Shown: positions 26,921 to 36,611 of the stretch, in pieces
Numbering within the stretch: position 1 is the first letter of the stretch
Layout: each line of letters starts with the position of its first letter
Assembly: GCF_000002985.6 (NCBI RefSeq)
Contig: NC_003284.9
Coordinates: forward strand, 13,950,001-14,014,000
DNA: 64,000 nt
Reading direction: 5' to 3'
Origin: Caenorhabditis elegans
Taxonomy: Eukaryota > Nematoda > Chromadorea > Rhabditida > Rhabditidae
Translations under genes and position numbers: made by a program
Notes under the pieces: generated by a model
Told to the model about the DNA's origin: nothing
The model's input: the letters and a program-made list of their open reading frames with translations, nothing else
Databases searched by the model: none

Positions 26921-27832
26921 GAAGGAGATTTTGATATTTTTTCTCTATTGATCTCAAAACATTTTCACACTATGTAGCACATTTTCTACTACATCTGTGT
27001 CAATTTATTAAAGTCAACCTTGTGCTACAGGTCTAGTCGTTATTTTTCTTGGAAAATTGATTATATATATATACGTATATTTCACTGTCGTTGATCGAAA
27101 TTTTGGAAGTAGTCTATGTGATTTAAACCTTGATATTTTTGGTATTTCAGTATACTTCTTATTTTGTGGGATTTATCGATTTTCGGAATTCTTTCAATAA
27201 TAAAGTTTTATGTTTGGTTTATAATAACTGGTGTATAACAAAGCGATAAAATAAATAGACTCTTAATTGTGTATTAGTGATCACAATTCCGTACTTCGAG
27301 CAAAAAAGTGTTCGTGTTTTTAATTATTCAATTCTAATTTTTTTGCTTGAATTAAATTACCGCATTTTTACTAAATTTACATTTCCAATTAAAATGACTA
27401 AACGAAAAAAAGTCTTGCATGCAACTCTTATTTTCAACATACTAGACTGTTTTATTTTTCCGCTGTTTAAAATTTATTGATCAACAATTTATGTGTACTC
27501 CAGTTACTAATCTCTCTTGTTTTATTCCACTACGCAATTTGCTTCTTTCCCTCCTATTGCTATCTCATATTTACTGCTAGTCAAATGGGCAAATCGATTT
27601 CTCGGCCATCCTCTCTCGGCTGCCTTGTTATTCTCTCGTTGTCGCTCACTTCTGCACGCTACGCGGCGCGCAGTGCACGACCGCGTTGCCTAGTTTATTC
27701 TTTCCCTTGCAATGCGTGCGATACCATAGCAATATTGAGGGGGAATTATTTTTGGCTATACACTAAGCTTACTCATCTCTTGTGTTATTAGTTTTTTGAC
27801 AATTTTTTTATCAATGACTTACTTTCAGAAAA
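26921..27832. promoter_or_regulatory. Intergenic region with CT-rich promoter
   Basis: The first 300 bases are 3' UTR of the zinc-finger gene, with AATAAA near 27200. 27480-27720 is pyrimidine-rich and then GC-rich. At 27720-27733, GATACC-AT-AGCAAT resembles an RFX/DAF-19 X-box with two mismatches, about 100 bp before the next ATG, which is the usual distance for ciliary-gene X-boxes. A 3' splice site (ACTTTCAG) ends at 27828, five bases before that ATG. Confidence 0.45.
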
Positions 27833-28780
27833 ATGTCGGCTGAGACCTACGTTATGGAGATTGATGGAGGACCGGGAGACTTGCATTGCATGAAGTGTCT
27901 CAAAATCTGCAACTACTTGAAGGACAGTTATTGCTGCAAGAAAACAAAAAATATGACTCTTCCACAGGTATGTTTTTTTTTCGGAAAAATCATATTATGG
28001 TTCCAGCCAAAACCAAGTATCCTAATGATTGTATTAAAACTTATTTCAGAAAAAAGCGGAGAGCGCCTTTTTGATGATCTGTCTTCAACGCAACACGATC
28101 GAGCTCATGGTCACTGCCCTGCTGGCCAATAAGAAAATTATCGATTCAAAGGGTAACTGTGCGTTCTGCCGCAACAAAAAACAACACGAGGAGGAAAAGT
28201 GGTGCGCTGGAAGGACCAAGCTTCAGCTCTTTTTAGTGAGTGTTATAAAAACGTTTAATACATATGTAGTACCGAAAAAGGGTCAGGCCGAAGACATCCT
28301 AAGACTAAACAATTAGCATACAATCATAAAAAAGTTAATATAAATTAAACATTACGATGTATAAATTTAAAAAGCAATTTTCAGCATCGAATTGACAAGG
28401 ATGAACTAAAAGTTGAGGAATATCTCGAGAAGTATCTAGAGATTAAAACCAGAAATCGCATGGAACAATTGGACATTGTTCAAGCCAGAATTGTAAGAGA
28501 GATGAAGGCTGTAGCAATTGCTCAGGGAAAATCAGAAGAGGAGGTTGAGCACATTCTGGCAAAGCAAGGACGTAAAGCTCGTCGAATGCAAAGATCTGAA
28601 TACAAACACGCAGAGGAAGACAATAAAGGTGTTCGCCAAAGACTTGCCGCCAAACTTGTGGCCAAGAAATCGGAAATTATTGAGCGTTTCTGCCTTGCTC
28701 AACGTACTGTCTTTGTTAAAGCAGATTGTCCAAATGTCTATGGCCGGACAACCACTCACATTTCCTATCTTTTAGAATAA
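27833..28780 (+). CDS. Uncharacterised Cys-containing protein
   Basis: Exons 27833-27967, 28050-28235 and 28385-28780 give 238 residues. I do not recognise the family. The N-terminus carries CMKCLKICNY and YCCKK, and the middle carries CAFCRNKKQHEEEKWC. The paired CxxC motifs and the extra Cys and His suggest zinc binding. The C-terminal 130 residues (from HRIDKDELKVEEYLEKYLE) are charged and predicted largely helical, with long K/R/E runs and no membrane segment. The start lies five bases after a 3' splice site. A possible X-box sits about 100 bp upstream. Consistent splice sites and an open frame across three exons support a real gene; its role is unknown. Confidence 0.82.
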
Positions 28781-29131
28781 GTTGCTGTCGTCGTTGCACT
28801 GTTATCTTGTTTCACTACTGCACAAAAAGTGGCTCACAAAAAAATCCTGTAAAATTGTCTATAAAAATTCACCGTCAATCTCGAATATCACTACTCCTCA
28901 TATTATTTTCTGAAATGTTTTTTTTTAAACTTATCTGTTGATTGTAATAAACTTGTAATTTACAATTCATCCTTATAGTTTTTTGAATCTACCCTACCTT
29001 ATTTTTTGCCAAATGAATATTTTTGAAACTCAATGTTTAGCAATAGAGAAAGAAAATTGATTGACTAATGTAAATGGCCAGAATTTTATTAATTCACAAT
29101 TATACAAGAAAAAATAAAATAAAATACCCAA

Positions 29132-29239
29132 TTAAATTTTAGTTACACACATTGATTCCTCATAAGACGGCGGTAGAGCGGATGTTCCCGCTGTATCATC
29201 GGTCGGAGCACTTGGAACCACAGTTGAATAGGCTGGAGG
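29132..29239 (-). other. In-frame tail with two PPxY motifs beyond the arrestin-gene stop
   Basis: Directly after the TAA at 29240-29242, the same reading frame stays open for 35 more codons to a second TAA. The tail reads PPAY at its start and LPPSYEES near its end. PPxY motifs at the C-terminus are a hallmark of arrestin-domain proteins, where they recruit Nedd4-type WW-domain ubiquitin ligases. I see no well-formed donor/acceptor pair of matching phase that would remove the TAA. Confidence 0.55.
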
Positions 29240-30506
29240 TTAGGAATCCAGCCGCTCAAGGACAGGTGGATCAGACGGAAAGGTAGTTACCGTTGGCTCC
29301 ACGATCGATTCAGTTATTGGCACTGTGCCGATGATGATATCAAACTCGCAGTGCAATGTATTATTAAGGGTTGTTAAAGTGTCCAACCTCACAGAAAGAC
29401 AATACTCAATGCTGATAATGGGACTTGTAAATGTTGGTGGCGACTTTGGGATTTTCATCCGCAGCATTTCACGGCCAGCGGTTTTTGGAGCAATTTTTAT
29501 GCTTTTTCGAGCTTCTGCAATACGTTTGCTTTCATCCTTGTGATGTTCGTGGTAAGACGAATGAGTGCATAAGAGGCCATGGTTTTTGCTAGCATTGTAA
29601 TGCGAGTGCTGATGAAGTTCAGCTCGCACAAACGTTGCTGCACGTTTGGAAGCATTGTCAATGTCGATTGTGATTGGCAGGTATTCTCCAGGAGCATATC
29701 CTGCTTTGGGGATAGTTACCTGAAAGCATTAAATAACCTATCAATGTAGCAGCGTTGTACTCACAGTTATTGTTACTATTCCTTTTTTAAATATTTGCCC
29801 AATGTCCTTCACATCCTTCATCATTCTAGGAACATTTCCCAACGGAAGATGATTCAAGTCAAAGTTGGGAATAACTGAAAAATAACTTTTTGCGCACATT
29901 AACAATTTTCGAAATACCTTTGAAGTCTTCCCTTTCGTTTTTGTTGAACTTCCATGGTCTGTCAAGCTCAACTCGCACGGAATAACGAACGTGGCCGTGG
30001 AAACCTTCAAAACTAGGTGGACATTCTATCGGGAGTGGAAATGCAAACGGGAAGACATGGTGGCCAGATGGAAGTTTTTCCTGTAACAATATTGTAGTTT
30101 GTTATCAGTTAAATGCATGAAACTAAATACTCAAGATCGTCTTTTGTACATTACACTTCCAATTTAAGACTTACAGTTCCATTTCTTGCACTCCATGCAA
30201 TCGTTTCTCCAGAGACGTAGTCAACTTCTGCAGAGTAGTGCACAATTTCAGTATAACTTTCCTCTTTTCCTTCACAATTACTAAACTCTTGTATGTCATT
30301 AGGTCTAGATGTCTTGGAGCTTACGTTCTGTATCGTCGTTCCCCTTCACTCCACTTCGTATGCGCAGCACCGTGAATACAGATTTTCAAGAATCGGGCAG
30401 TGATTGGCTCGTTGGATCTCAAAACAACCTGCCCAGTAACAGTTTGACCTGGTGCATAACCTCTCGGGCTATCGAACACAATTCCAAAGTGATCCATATG
30501 TTCCAT
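29240..30506 (-). CDS. Arrestin-domain (arrd-type) protein
   Basis: Minus-strand exons 30325-30506, 30175-30280, 29918-30080, 29765-29874 and 29240-29719 give 346 residues to the first stop. The N-terminal arrestin domain starts with FGIVFDSPRGYAPGQTVTG and contains KFNKNEREDF. The C-terminal arrestin domain starts near VTIPKAGYAPGEYLPITIDI. Alpha-arrestins are cytoplasmic adaptors that link membrane proteins to ubiquitin ligases and endocytosis. The ATG at 30506 is the first after TATCTTTTTAG, a likely trans-splice site. Exons 1-2 and the promoter-proximal 120 bp lie in a palindrome, so only about 125 bp separates this start from the unique spacer. The frame continues past the TAA into a PPxY tail (29132-29239). 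Confidence 0.9.
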
Positions 30507-31239
30507 ATCTAAACTAAAAAGATACAAGGAAATTTAGAATTTTAATTAAGGAAAATGTTGTATGATTATAAAATGAATGAAAACTGATAAAATGAAGTGG
30601 TTATCAAATAAATTGCCGTTTTATAATATATTGTGACTCAAAACGCGTAATCAGGAGGTAAAATGTCGTCATCAGTCTTATACCGTGCGTTATTTGATTT
30701 TTGTGAAATCATATTTATATTATAAAACGGCAATTTATTTGATAACCACTTCATTTTATCAGTTTTCATTCATTTTATAATCATACAACATTTTCCTTAA
30801 TTAAAATTCTAAATTTCCTTGTATCTTTTTAGTTTAGATATGGAACATATGGATCACTTTGGAATTGTGTTCGATAGCCCGAGAGGTTATGCACCAGGTC
30901 AAACTGTTACTGGGCAGGTTGTTTTGAGATCCAACGAGCCAATCACTGCCCGATTCTTGAAAATCTGTTTTCACGGTGCTGCGCATACGAAGTGGAGTGA
31001 AGGGGAACGACGATACAGAACGTAAGCTCCAAGACATCTAGACCTAATGACATACAAGAGTTTAGTAATTGTGAAGGAAAAGAGGAAAGTTATACTGAAA
31101 TTGTGCACTACTCTGCAGAAGTTGACTACGTCTCTGGAGAAACGATTGCATGGAGTGCAAGAAATGGAACTGTAAGTCTTAAATTGGAAGTGTAATGTAC
31201 AAAAGACGATCTTGAGTATTTAGTTTCATGCCTTTAACT
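30107..31239. repeat. Near-perfect 524-bp inverted duplication with 85-bp spacer
   Basis: Arm 1 is 30107-30630 and arm 2 is 30716-31239, related by position x to 61346-x. The spacer 30631-30715 is unique. I saw only two mismatches by eye: 30377/30969 (changing Ile to Phe in the copied exon) and 30114/31232. The arms cover the start, exon 1, intron 1, exon 2 and part of intron 2 of the arrestin-domain gene. Arm 2 ends exactly where the 25-bp minisatellite begins. Near identity, including the intron, means the duplication is recent or is kept alike by gene conversion. Confidence 0.95.
30840..31171 (+). pseudogene. Truncated copy of the arrestin-domain gene
   Basis: This is the mirror copy of exons 1-2 (30840-31021 and 31066-31171), with the intron and both splice sites intact. 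It ends after the exon 2 donor, where a minisatellite replaces the rest of the gene. It has no later exons, so it cannot make an arrestin fold. It carries the same upstream sequence as the parent and may be transcribed divergently from it. Confidence 0.85.
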
Positions 31240-31537
31240 TCACAGAATATTTTACTCTCTGGCTTCACAGAATATTTTAATCTCTGGCTTCACCGTATAT
31301 TTTACTCTCTGGCTTCACAGAATATTTTACTCTCTGGCTTCGCAGAATATTTTACTCTCTGGCTTCACCGTATATTTTACTCTCTGGCTTCACCGTATAT
31401 TTTACTCTCTGGCTTCACAGAATATTTTACTCTCTGGCTTCGCAGAATATTTTACTCTCTGGCTTCACCGTATATTTTACTCTCTGGCTTCACAGAATAT
31501 TTTACTCTCTGGCTTTACAGAATATTTTACTCCCTGG
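31238..31537 (+). repeat. 25-bp minisatellite, 12 units
   Basis: There are exactly 12 tandem copies of CTTCACAGAATATTTTACTC+TCTGG with a few variants (CACAG, CGCAG, CACCGT). Units 3-6 (31288-31387) and 7-10 (31388-31487) are an identical 100-bp block, a higher-order duplication. A 13th unit decays after CTTCACA. All three + frames are open through the array because the unit lacks stop codons, so the long frame here is not evidence of a gene. Confidence 0.95.
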
Positions 31538-31748
31538 CTTCACACTTTTTTGAATTTGGTTTCGAAATTCTGAAAGAACACAAAATTTGCAACAAAATGG
31601 CTACAGGATTTTTGAAAAAGTTAGTTTGACGCCAGATTCTAATTTTTGAAAATTGGAAAATCTACTAATTTTGCATGGTCGTTTTTAGTCATTCTCAAAC
31701 TGTGCACTAAAAGGTATGACTGAAAATCCACTTTTTCTGCTTGAACTC

Positions 31749-32057
31749 CGCTAGAGGAATTTCTGTATCCGAATTATTTTTTACAGGCATATACCTTGAC
31801 GAAATTACAAAAAAAAATTTTTGGAATTTTGGGAGACTTGATATGGCCCTGAATAGAAAATTTTTTTCTAAGATTATTGGTAAAGTTCGGGACCTGGAAA
31901 TTAAATTTAAGCCACGCTAGAGGGGTTTCTGTATCCGAATTATTTTTTACAGGCATATACCTTGACGAAATTACAAAAAAAAAATTTTGGAATTTTGGGA
32001 GACTTGATATGGCCCTGAATAGACAATTTTTTTCTAAGATTATTGGTAAAGTTCGGG
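31749..32057 (+). repeat. Direct duplication of 143 bp
   Basis: 31749-31891 and 31915-32057 are near-identical (starting CGCTAGAGG, ending GTAAAGTTCGGG), with a 23-bp spacer. Differences are a few single bases and the length of one A-run. The second copy runs straight into the inverted minisatellite units. No gene is present from 31538 to 32134. Confidence 0.85.
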
Positions 32058-32134
32058 AAATATACGGTGAAGCCAGAGAGTAAAATATACGGTGAAGCCC
32101 GAGAGTAAAAAATACGGTGAAGCCAGAGAGTAAA
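32058..32134 (-). repeat. Inverted minisatellite remnant, about 3 units
   Basis: Three units read TACGGTGAAGCCAGAGAGTA, the reverse complement of the 31238-31537 unit (CCGT variant). The last is cut by the LTR at 32135. Opposite-facing minisatellite blocks therefore flank the 143-bp duplication. Confidence 0.85.
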
Positions 32135-32342
32135 TGTTATATATTTTGTAATAATAATAGAAGAGCTTTATTAGAAAGCAGAAGAGTGCAGTATGATAGA
32201 ATAGTGAGGAATGATCGAATATGATAGATTCGATCAAGGAATGTACATGTGGATAATACGTGAAATAATAATAAGAGAGTTCGAGAGTTCATGTGCTTCT
32301 TATTGTCGAGTTGTTATCGCGAAGTAGTGCGAACACGTAACA
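32135..32342 (-). mobile_element. LTR of a truncated retrotransposon
   Basis: Read on the minus strand, this 208-bp segment starts TGTTACG and ends TATAACA, giving TGTTA/TAACA terminal inverted repeats as expected for an LTR. A polypurine tract (AAGGGGGGAAGG, complement of 32343-32354) lies immediately internal to it, so this is the 3' LTR. On its outer side it abuts a cut minisatellite unit. No second LTR is found in the window. Confidence 0.8.
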
Positions 32343-33000
32343 CCTTCCCCCCTTATTGACGAATAGCGATTCCCTTGGCAAGAGGGGTTTCGACCAGAAG
32401 CTGTATATCGACATCCGTTGCGAGTGGAGGCTTGACCGAGCTGTGTGGATGTCGACCCACGCGGATATCTGTCCGGTACTCGTCGAATTCGCGAACTTCG
32501 TCTTACGGAATGGCTTGGTTCGGTGGTCGAGTGAGAACGTGAGGCGTATCTGGGCGCCGAAACGTCGTTGTTGGTTGGAGAGCAGGATCCACGTGGCTGT
32601 CCTCTGACTGCATTGCTTTCTTTCTTCTTTAGTTCACTTGTGATTCGGCTTCCACGATTAACATCAATACTGGAACCATTCGAAGTAACAATTGGATCAT
32701 CATTGCGGGACATCTCATCACCGCCACTCTCCCCCACAAAACCAAAAGAATCGGAAGACAATCTAGGATTAACAGACGAGCCTGAAGAATCAAAAAGATT
32801 AGTTTCTCCCCTGTGGCCCCGGAACTTGACTTATTGTCTGAACAGCTAGTAAACTTTCCTGGAGTCGAAAAGAACAGAGGATAGATAGTTTCCTCAAAAA
32901 TGTCTTCACGACTGTAGTCACCATAACGAGTCCGAATCTGATTAACGTGAGACTTTTGCATTCTGTCTCCGACTTGAACTTCATAGAGAAGACCACCTTA
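32343..33000 (-). pseudogene. 3' end of a Ty3/gypsy-like pol region, degraded
   Basis: The minus strand upstream of the LTR encodes a stretch resembling the C-terminal end of a Ty3/gypsy-type integrase, then an S/R-rich tail. The frame shifts between these parts, and a stop lies just upstream of about 33000 where similarity ends. It is a 5'-truncated, broken remnant of a nematode (Cer-type) element with no reverse transcriptase left. 33001-33408 holds nothing recognisable. Confidence 0.7.
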
Positions 33001-33408
33001 GTTGAAAAAGACATTGAGTATAATCCTTTTGTAAAAAGGACACTTTTTAACGAAAAAAGGTAATATTGTTCTTACTATCATTGTCTGTCCGTAATCATGC
33101 TAAAAATTAAGATTAAAAAAACAACAATTTTTTTTTCAGAATTGTTGTTCGAAAAACGAAAAACTTTATCTAAAAGAAGCCCACTAAAAGAAGCATAAAG
33201 TTTCAATTTTGAACAAGTGCGTTGAAAAATAATGATGCAGAGGCGTGCTTCATTGGACTCCGGAGCCAATCCGTTCGTGGATTCCCTGCTGCATTTCTAG
33301 TTTATTATGTGTTGTCCAGAATTTTATGTGTATCATTTAGGTAAAAATCTGATTCATTTTCGTAGAAAGAAGTTTATATAAAATTGAACTGTAATCATTA
33401 ACGATTAA

Positions 33409-33615
33409 TCATTTTTGCCGCCGGTTTATTCCTGAAAACACATTCAAGTTGATAAAATTTTTGACAATTGACTCACAGAACATTTTCTGTTGTTTTGTGG
33501 TAACATCGATATCTGAGTAGTATCGTACTTCTTCTGGTATTTGCAGAGAAAATATTTGTAAAGTACCGAATGGTAAGATGATAATTACGATGAGTAGGAT
33601 AACAAGAAAACGCAT
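33409..33615 (-). CDS. Small secreted peptide A
   Basis: The ATG at 33615 follows a TTTTCAG splice acceptor. A strong signal peptide (MRFLVILLIVIIILPFGTLQ) precedes a short mature part beginning IFSLQIPEEVRYYSD. Unspliced, the frame runs 68 codons to 33409. If a 45-bp intron (33432-33476, GTGAGT...TTTTCAG) is removed, the stop TGA forms across the junction and the peptide is 46 residues. It resembles the peptide encoded 500 bp away (34129-34281) around an IFS-I/L-x-I motif, so the two look like tandem duplicates. No dibasic-bounded neuropeptide pattern is clear. The function is unknown. Confidence 0.5.
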   Translation of the reverse strand: MRFLVILLIVIIILPFGTLQIFSLQIPEEVRYYSDIDVTTKQQKMFCESIVKNFINLNVFSGINRRQK

Positions 33616-34128
33616 CACAAGTGTAATAAACCTGAAAATTGGGAGTACATAATTTTGTATAGCATGGCACATTCCAATGAGCACATTCCAATGTCAAAAT
33701 GTAAAAGATGCAATTCCCTACGTAATGTATTAATATTTGTAGATATTTTTGTAAAAACACATTTATATAAATCTTAAGTTGATTTTTCAATTTTTATCTT
33801 CAAGCTGTGGTTTGGAAAACTAAAAAATGAAATATTACAGAAGAACAAACTTTAATACAACTTTTAAACAGTACGAAAAACTATTCATAAAGCCATGTTT
33901 CTATATTTTTCGGAATAATAAAACAGTGACGTGTGCTAGCATGCGATGCTTGAGAAATGTCGGAACAGAATAACATTTTATTGATTCAAAAATTGAAATG
34001 ATCACAAAACGATTATATAACTTTTCATTGTTTCGCTTGAATGTCCCGGGTTTTTGTTTCGCAAGTCATTGTCCTGAAATTAAACTTGAAATAACATTTT
34101 TTATAATGAAAACATACATACGAAAGAA

Positions 34129-34281
34129 TTAATAAACTTCCAAACTGGAGTTTGTGGAACTTTCATAATAATCATCACCAAATTCTGTATCGGTTAGAAT
34201 TTCTATAGAGAATATTTCACTTTCTGTTAGTACAGTTGATAGTGCAAAAAAGACAAAAATCATTGAAGTGAATAGGTTCAT
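34129..34281 (-). CDS. Small secreted peptide B
   Basis: This is a single 50-codon frame. A signal peptide (MNLFTSMIFVFFALSTVLT) leads to a mature acidic part with EIFSIEILTDTEFGDDYYE and a possible N-glycosylation site (NSS). The IFSIEI stretch parallels IFSLQI in peptide A, in the same orientation, suggesting a local duplication. It is too short for routine gene finders. It could be a secreted effector or neuropeptide-like precursor, but I do not recognise it. Confidence 0.45.
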   Translation of the reverse strand: MNLFTSMIFVFFALSTVLTESEIFSIEILTDTEFGDDYYESSTNSSLEVY

Positions 34282-34449
34282 TTATTCTTAATTTATTTCG
34301 TTTTTTTTTTCTGAAGATCTGAAGAAATTCGATGGAAGATTTGTATAAACAAATTATTTGAATGTGGTAATCGAATGAATGTTTAGACGTCAAATGTGTT
34401 AGTCAAGTTTTAAAAAAAAAACGTCAAAAGATTATCAAGCTGTTGTACT

Positions 34450-35692
34450 TTATTGAGCCCGTCTAGGCTGAAATTTGATGCAAGTGCAGATTAGCGATAG
34501 AAGCTTTGCAAATAATTCTGAAAAACAATTATACACGCGTCCAATTTGTTAGTTAACTTACCCAGTACAGCTTTTCGATAAGCTTTGATAATGAACATAC
34601 TTGGTAGAGGATCAATGGCTAAGTAAATGGAAATTGTTGCAGATATAGCAGTACTCGCATATGGAAAATTTATATTAAAAAGAGGTAGAGCAAACACGAA
34701 GAATAGCGGTATATACATCAATACCATTGGAATGAGAGTATGAAATATTGATTTAACGCTAAATTTTCTAGGTAGTTTTCAAAAACCTGAATCACTAATG
34801 CTTTGAGTAACTGGTGCTGAAGACTTTTCGAGATTTTTGATTGGACCGTCGTAATTGACATAGCTTGCAAAATGCAATTATAGCATTTAAAACCGCAAAA
34901 AATTACACTGAAAATAGAGACAAACTGAAAATAAAGATGATTTCGTAATACAAAAAAATTCCTTACTGTTATAGTATATATACTAGTCATGACCAAAAAT
35001 GTTTTCCAATGAGGATGAAGTTTTCCGTTTTCATCAGGCAGGTAGAAAAATATAACCATGCTGGCCAAACTAGAAATATTAAAGTTTAGGTCGTTTTTAA
35101 CAGCATCTCTGAAAATCAAACAAATTGGGTTAAGTTGGCTAAAAATTGATTCGAAATTTGATAATGTAATGTAAAGTTATTTTAATACAAACCTTAAATA
35201 TTCGTCTGAATATTCATCGAAACAAAATGCCACTCCACTGATTACACTCCACCAACTTCCACACAGGATTGGTACCGCAAATATTATATAAATCTTTTTC
35301 CCTGACAAAAACCGTTCACGGAAATCATTGTTAACTGTTCCATAACGATACATGAAATGAACTCCAAAACATGCCAATGAAAAAGCAAAGCATCCACAAT
35401 AGACCAGAACCATATAAAAACTCATTTCTCGAGTGAACATAGAATTATCATAATTTCGAAACACCACAAAAGCCGGCCCGTATGAGTATACTGTTGGATT
35501 AGTGATTATATCCCACACCGCGTAAAAAAGGTCAAAAACGTAAATGTAGGTCATAAGATACTTGTAAAACCCTAAAGAGTGTGGTGATCGAAATAAGACA
35601 AGAATAATCAACACTGTGTTAAGAAAAACTGAACAACCGACACAAAAATATTTAAAATACTCCAAAACATCTCTCCAGAAGAAGAGAGCCAT
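34450..35692 (-). pseudogene. Str-family chemoreceptor (7TM), likely broken at one splice site
   Basis: Exons 35193-35692, 34967-35108, 34787-34924, 34562-34739 and 34450-34517 would give 341 residues with seven hydrophobic segments. The family call rests on the end of TM7, YLAIDPLPSMFIIKAYRK, the hallmark of serpentine receptors class R (Str), and on LLKALVIQ before TM6. These receptors sit in sensory cilia and detect odorants or pheromones. Intron 3 (34740-34786) has a good GT donor but ends TTTCAT where TTTCAG is expected: one base, 34740, differs. No other AG restores the frame, and retaining the 47-bp intron gives a stop (TGA) within eight codons after it. The gene is otherwise intact, so the lesion is probably recent. 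Confidence 0.8.
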
Positions 35693-36611
35693 AATCAAAT
35701 GTTCAGTGATAGTTTGTGAAACTGAATACTCAGCTCATTTTAAGTAGGCATCTAATTCATGAGGGATGAAAAAAAAACGAAAACGTAGACAATAACAAGT
35801 TAATTTTAATGTACATAGATAGTATCAAAACATAATAACTGATTTGAGGAAGTCACTTAACGACCATCGACACTAACACTTTTATACGCTATTTCATTCT
35901 GTTTTGAGATCCTTCACTATTCTTGAGAGAAATCTACGTAAGTGAACGGCTAGTGAACGACTACCCACGTTGGATTGCTATACCAACCGGGGACAATATA
36001 ACTTCTCGTGGACACCACACATCAAAAAGAGGGGTTATTACTGTATTTATTCCGTTGACAGAGTTTTTAAGTTTCATTCTTTACGTTTGACATGTTTGGC
36101 TATTAACAAGCGAGGTTTCAGATATACAAGCGAAGTTTCAGATATACGAATCTTTCACATGAATAGGAAACTAAAGATATAGCTTTAGAAAGTAAAAAAC
36201 CTACGACATCCAGCAATGACGAAAAATTGTGATACTTCAAAAGATGTGCAAAGCATAACAGTTTATTAATATATTTTGTTCTTAAATTCTGATAATATCG
36301 ACAAGAAAATCTGTGTTCATAACCTTTTCTTGATAGACCCCATTAAATTTATTGAGGTCTTAAGTTTACTGGAAGTTCATCGAAGCTTTACTTAACTACA
36401 TATAATTTCACTCAATATTTTCCATCGGGTCTTTTTTAATCTAAATATTTGATTTTAATCTTCTTTAATCTAGACATTTTTCATCACGAGATACCTATAC
36501 GTATAATTTGGTCGTAATTGCCCCATTTCATAGTCAATCCACATGATTATACTGCTTTCTTGAAAATACTTCTTACTCACACCATTTCCGTTTTCCAATA
36601 GAAGTCACTTG
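35693..36611. other. Intergenic region between Str gene and L-domain gene
   Basis: The DNA is AT-rich with no supported gene. A 70-codon + frame (35970-36182) lacks features. This stretch must contain the divergent promoters of the receptor (-) and the L-domain gene (+). Confidence 0.45.

Noticed and set aside
31238..31537. Regular short repeats that could suggest a CRISPR array
   Set aside because: The units are contiguous with no spacers, in a eukaryotic genome. It is a tandem minisatellite.
31228..31629. 133-codon + frame with a periodic protein (repeats of FTLWL, RIFYSLAS, NILLSGF)
   Set aside because: It is the 25-bp minisatellite read through all three frames. The unit has no stop codon, and there is no start context, splicing or conserved domain.
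34718..34786. Continuation of the Str exon 3 frame through intron 3
   Set aside because: The extra residues do not match the receptor family and end at TGA. TM6 codons resume in another frame after the damaged acceptor.
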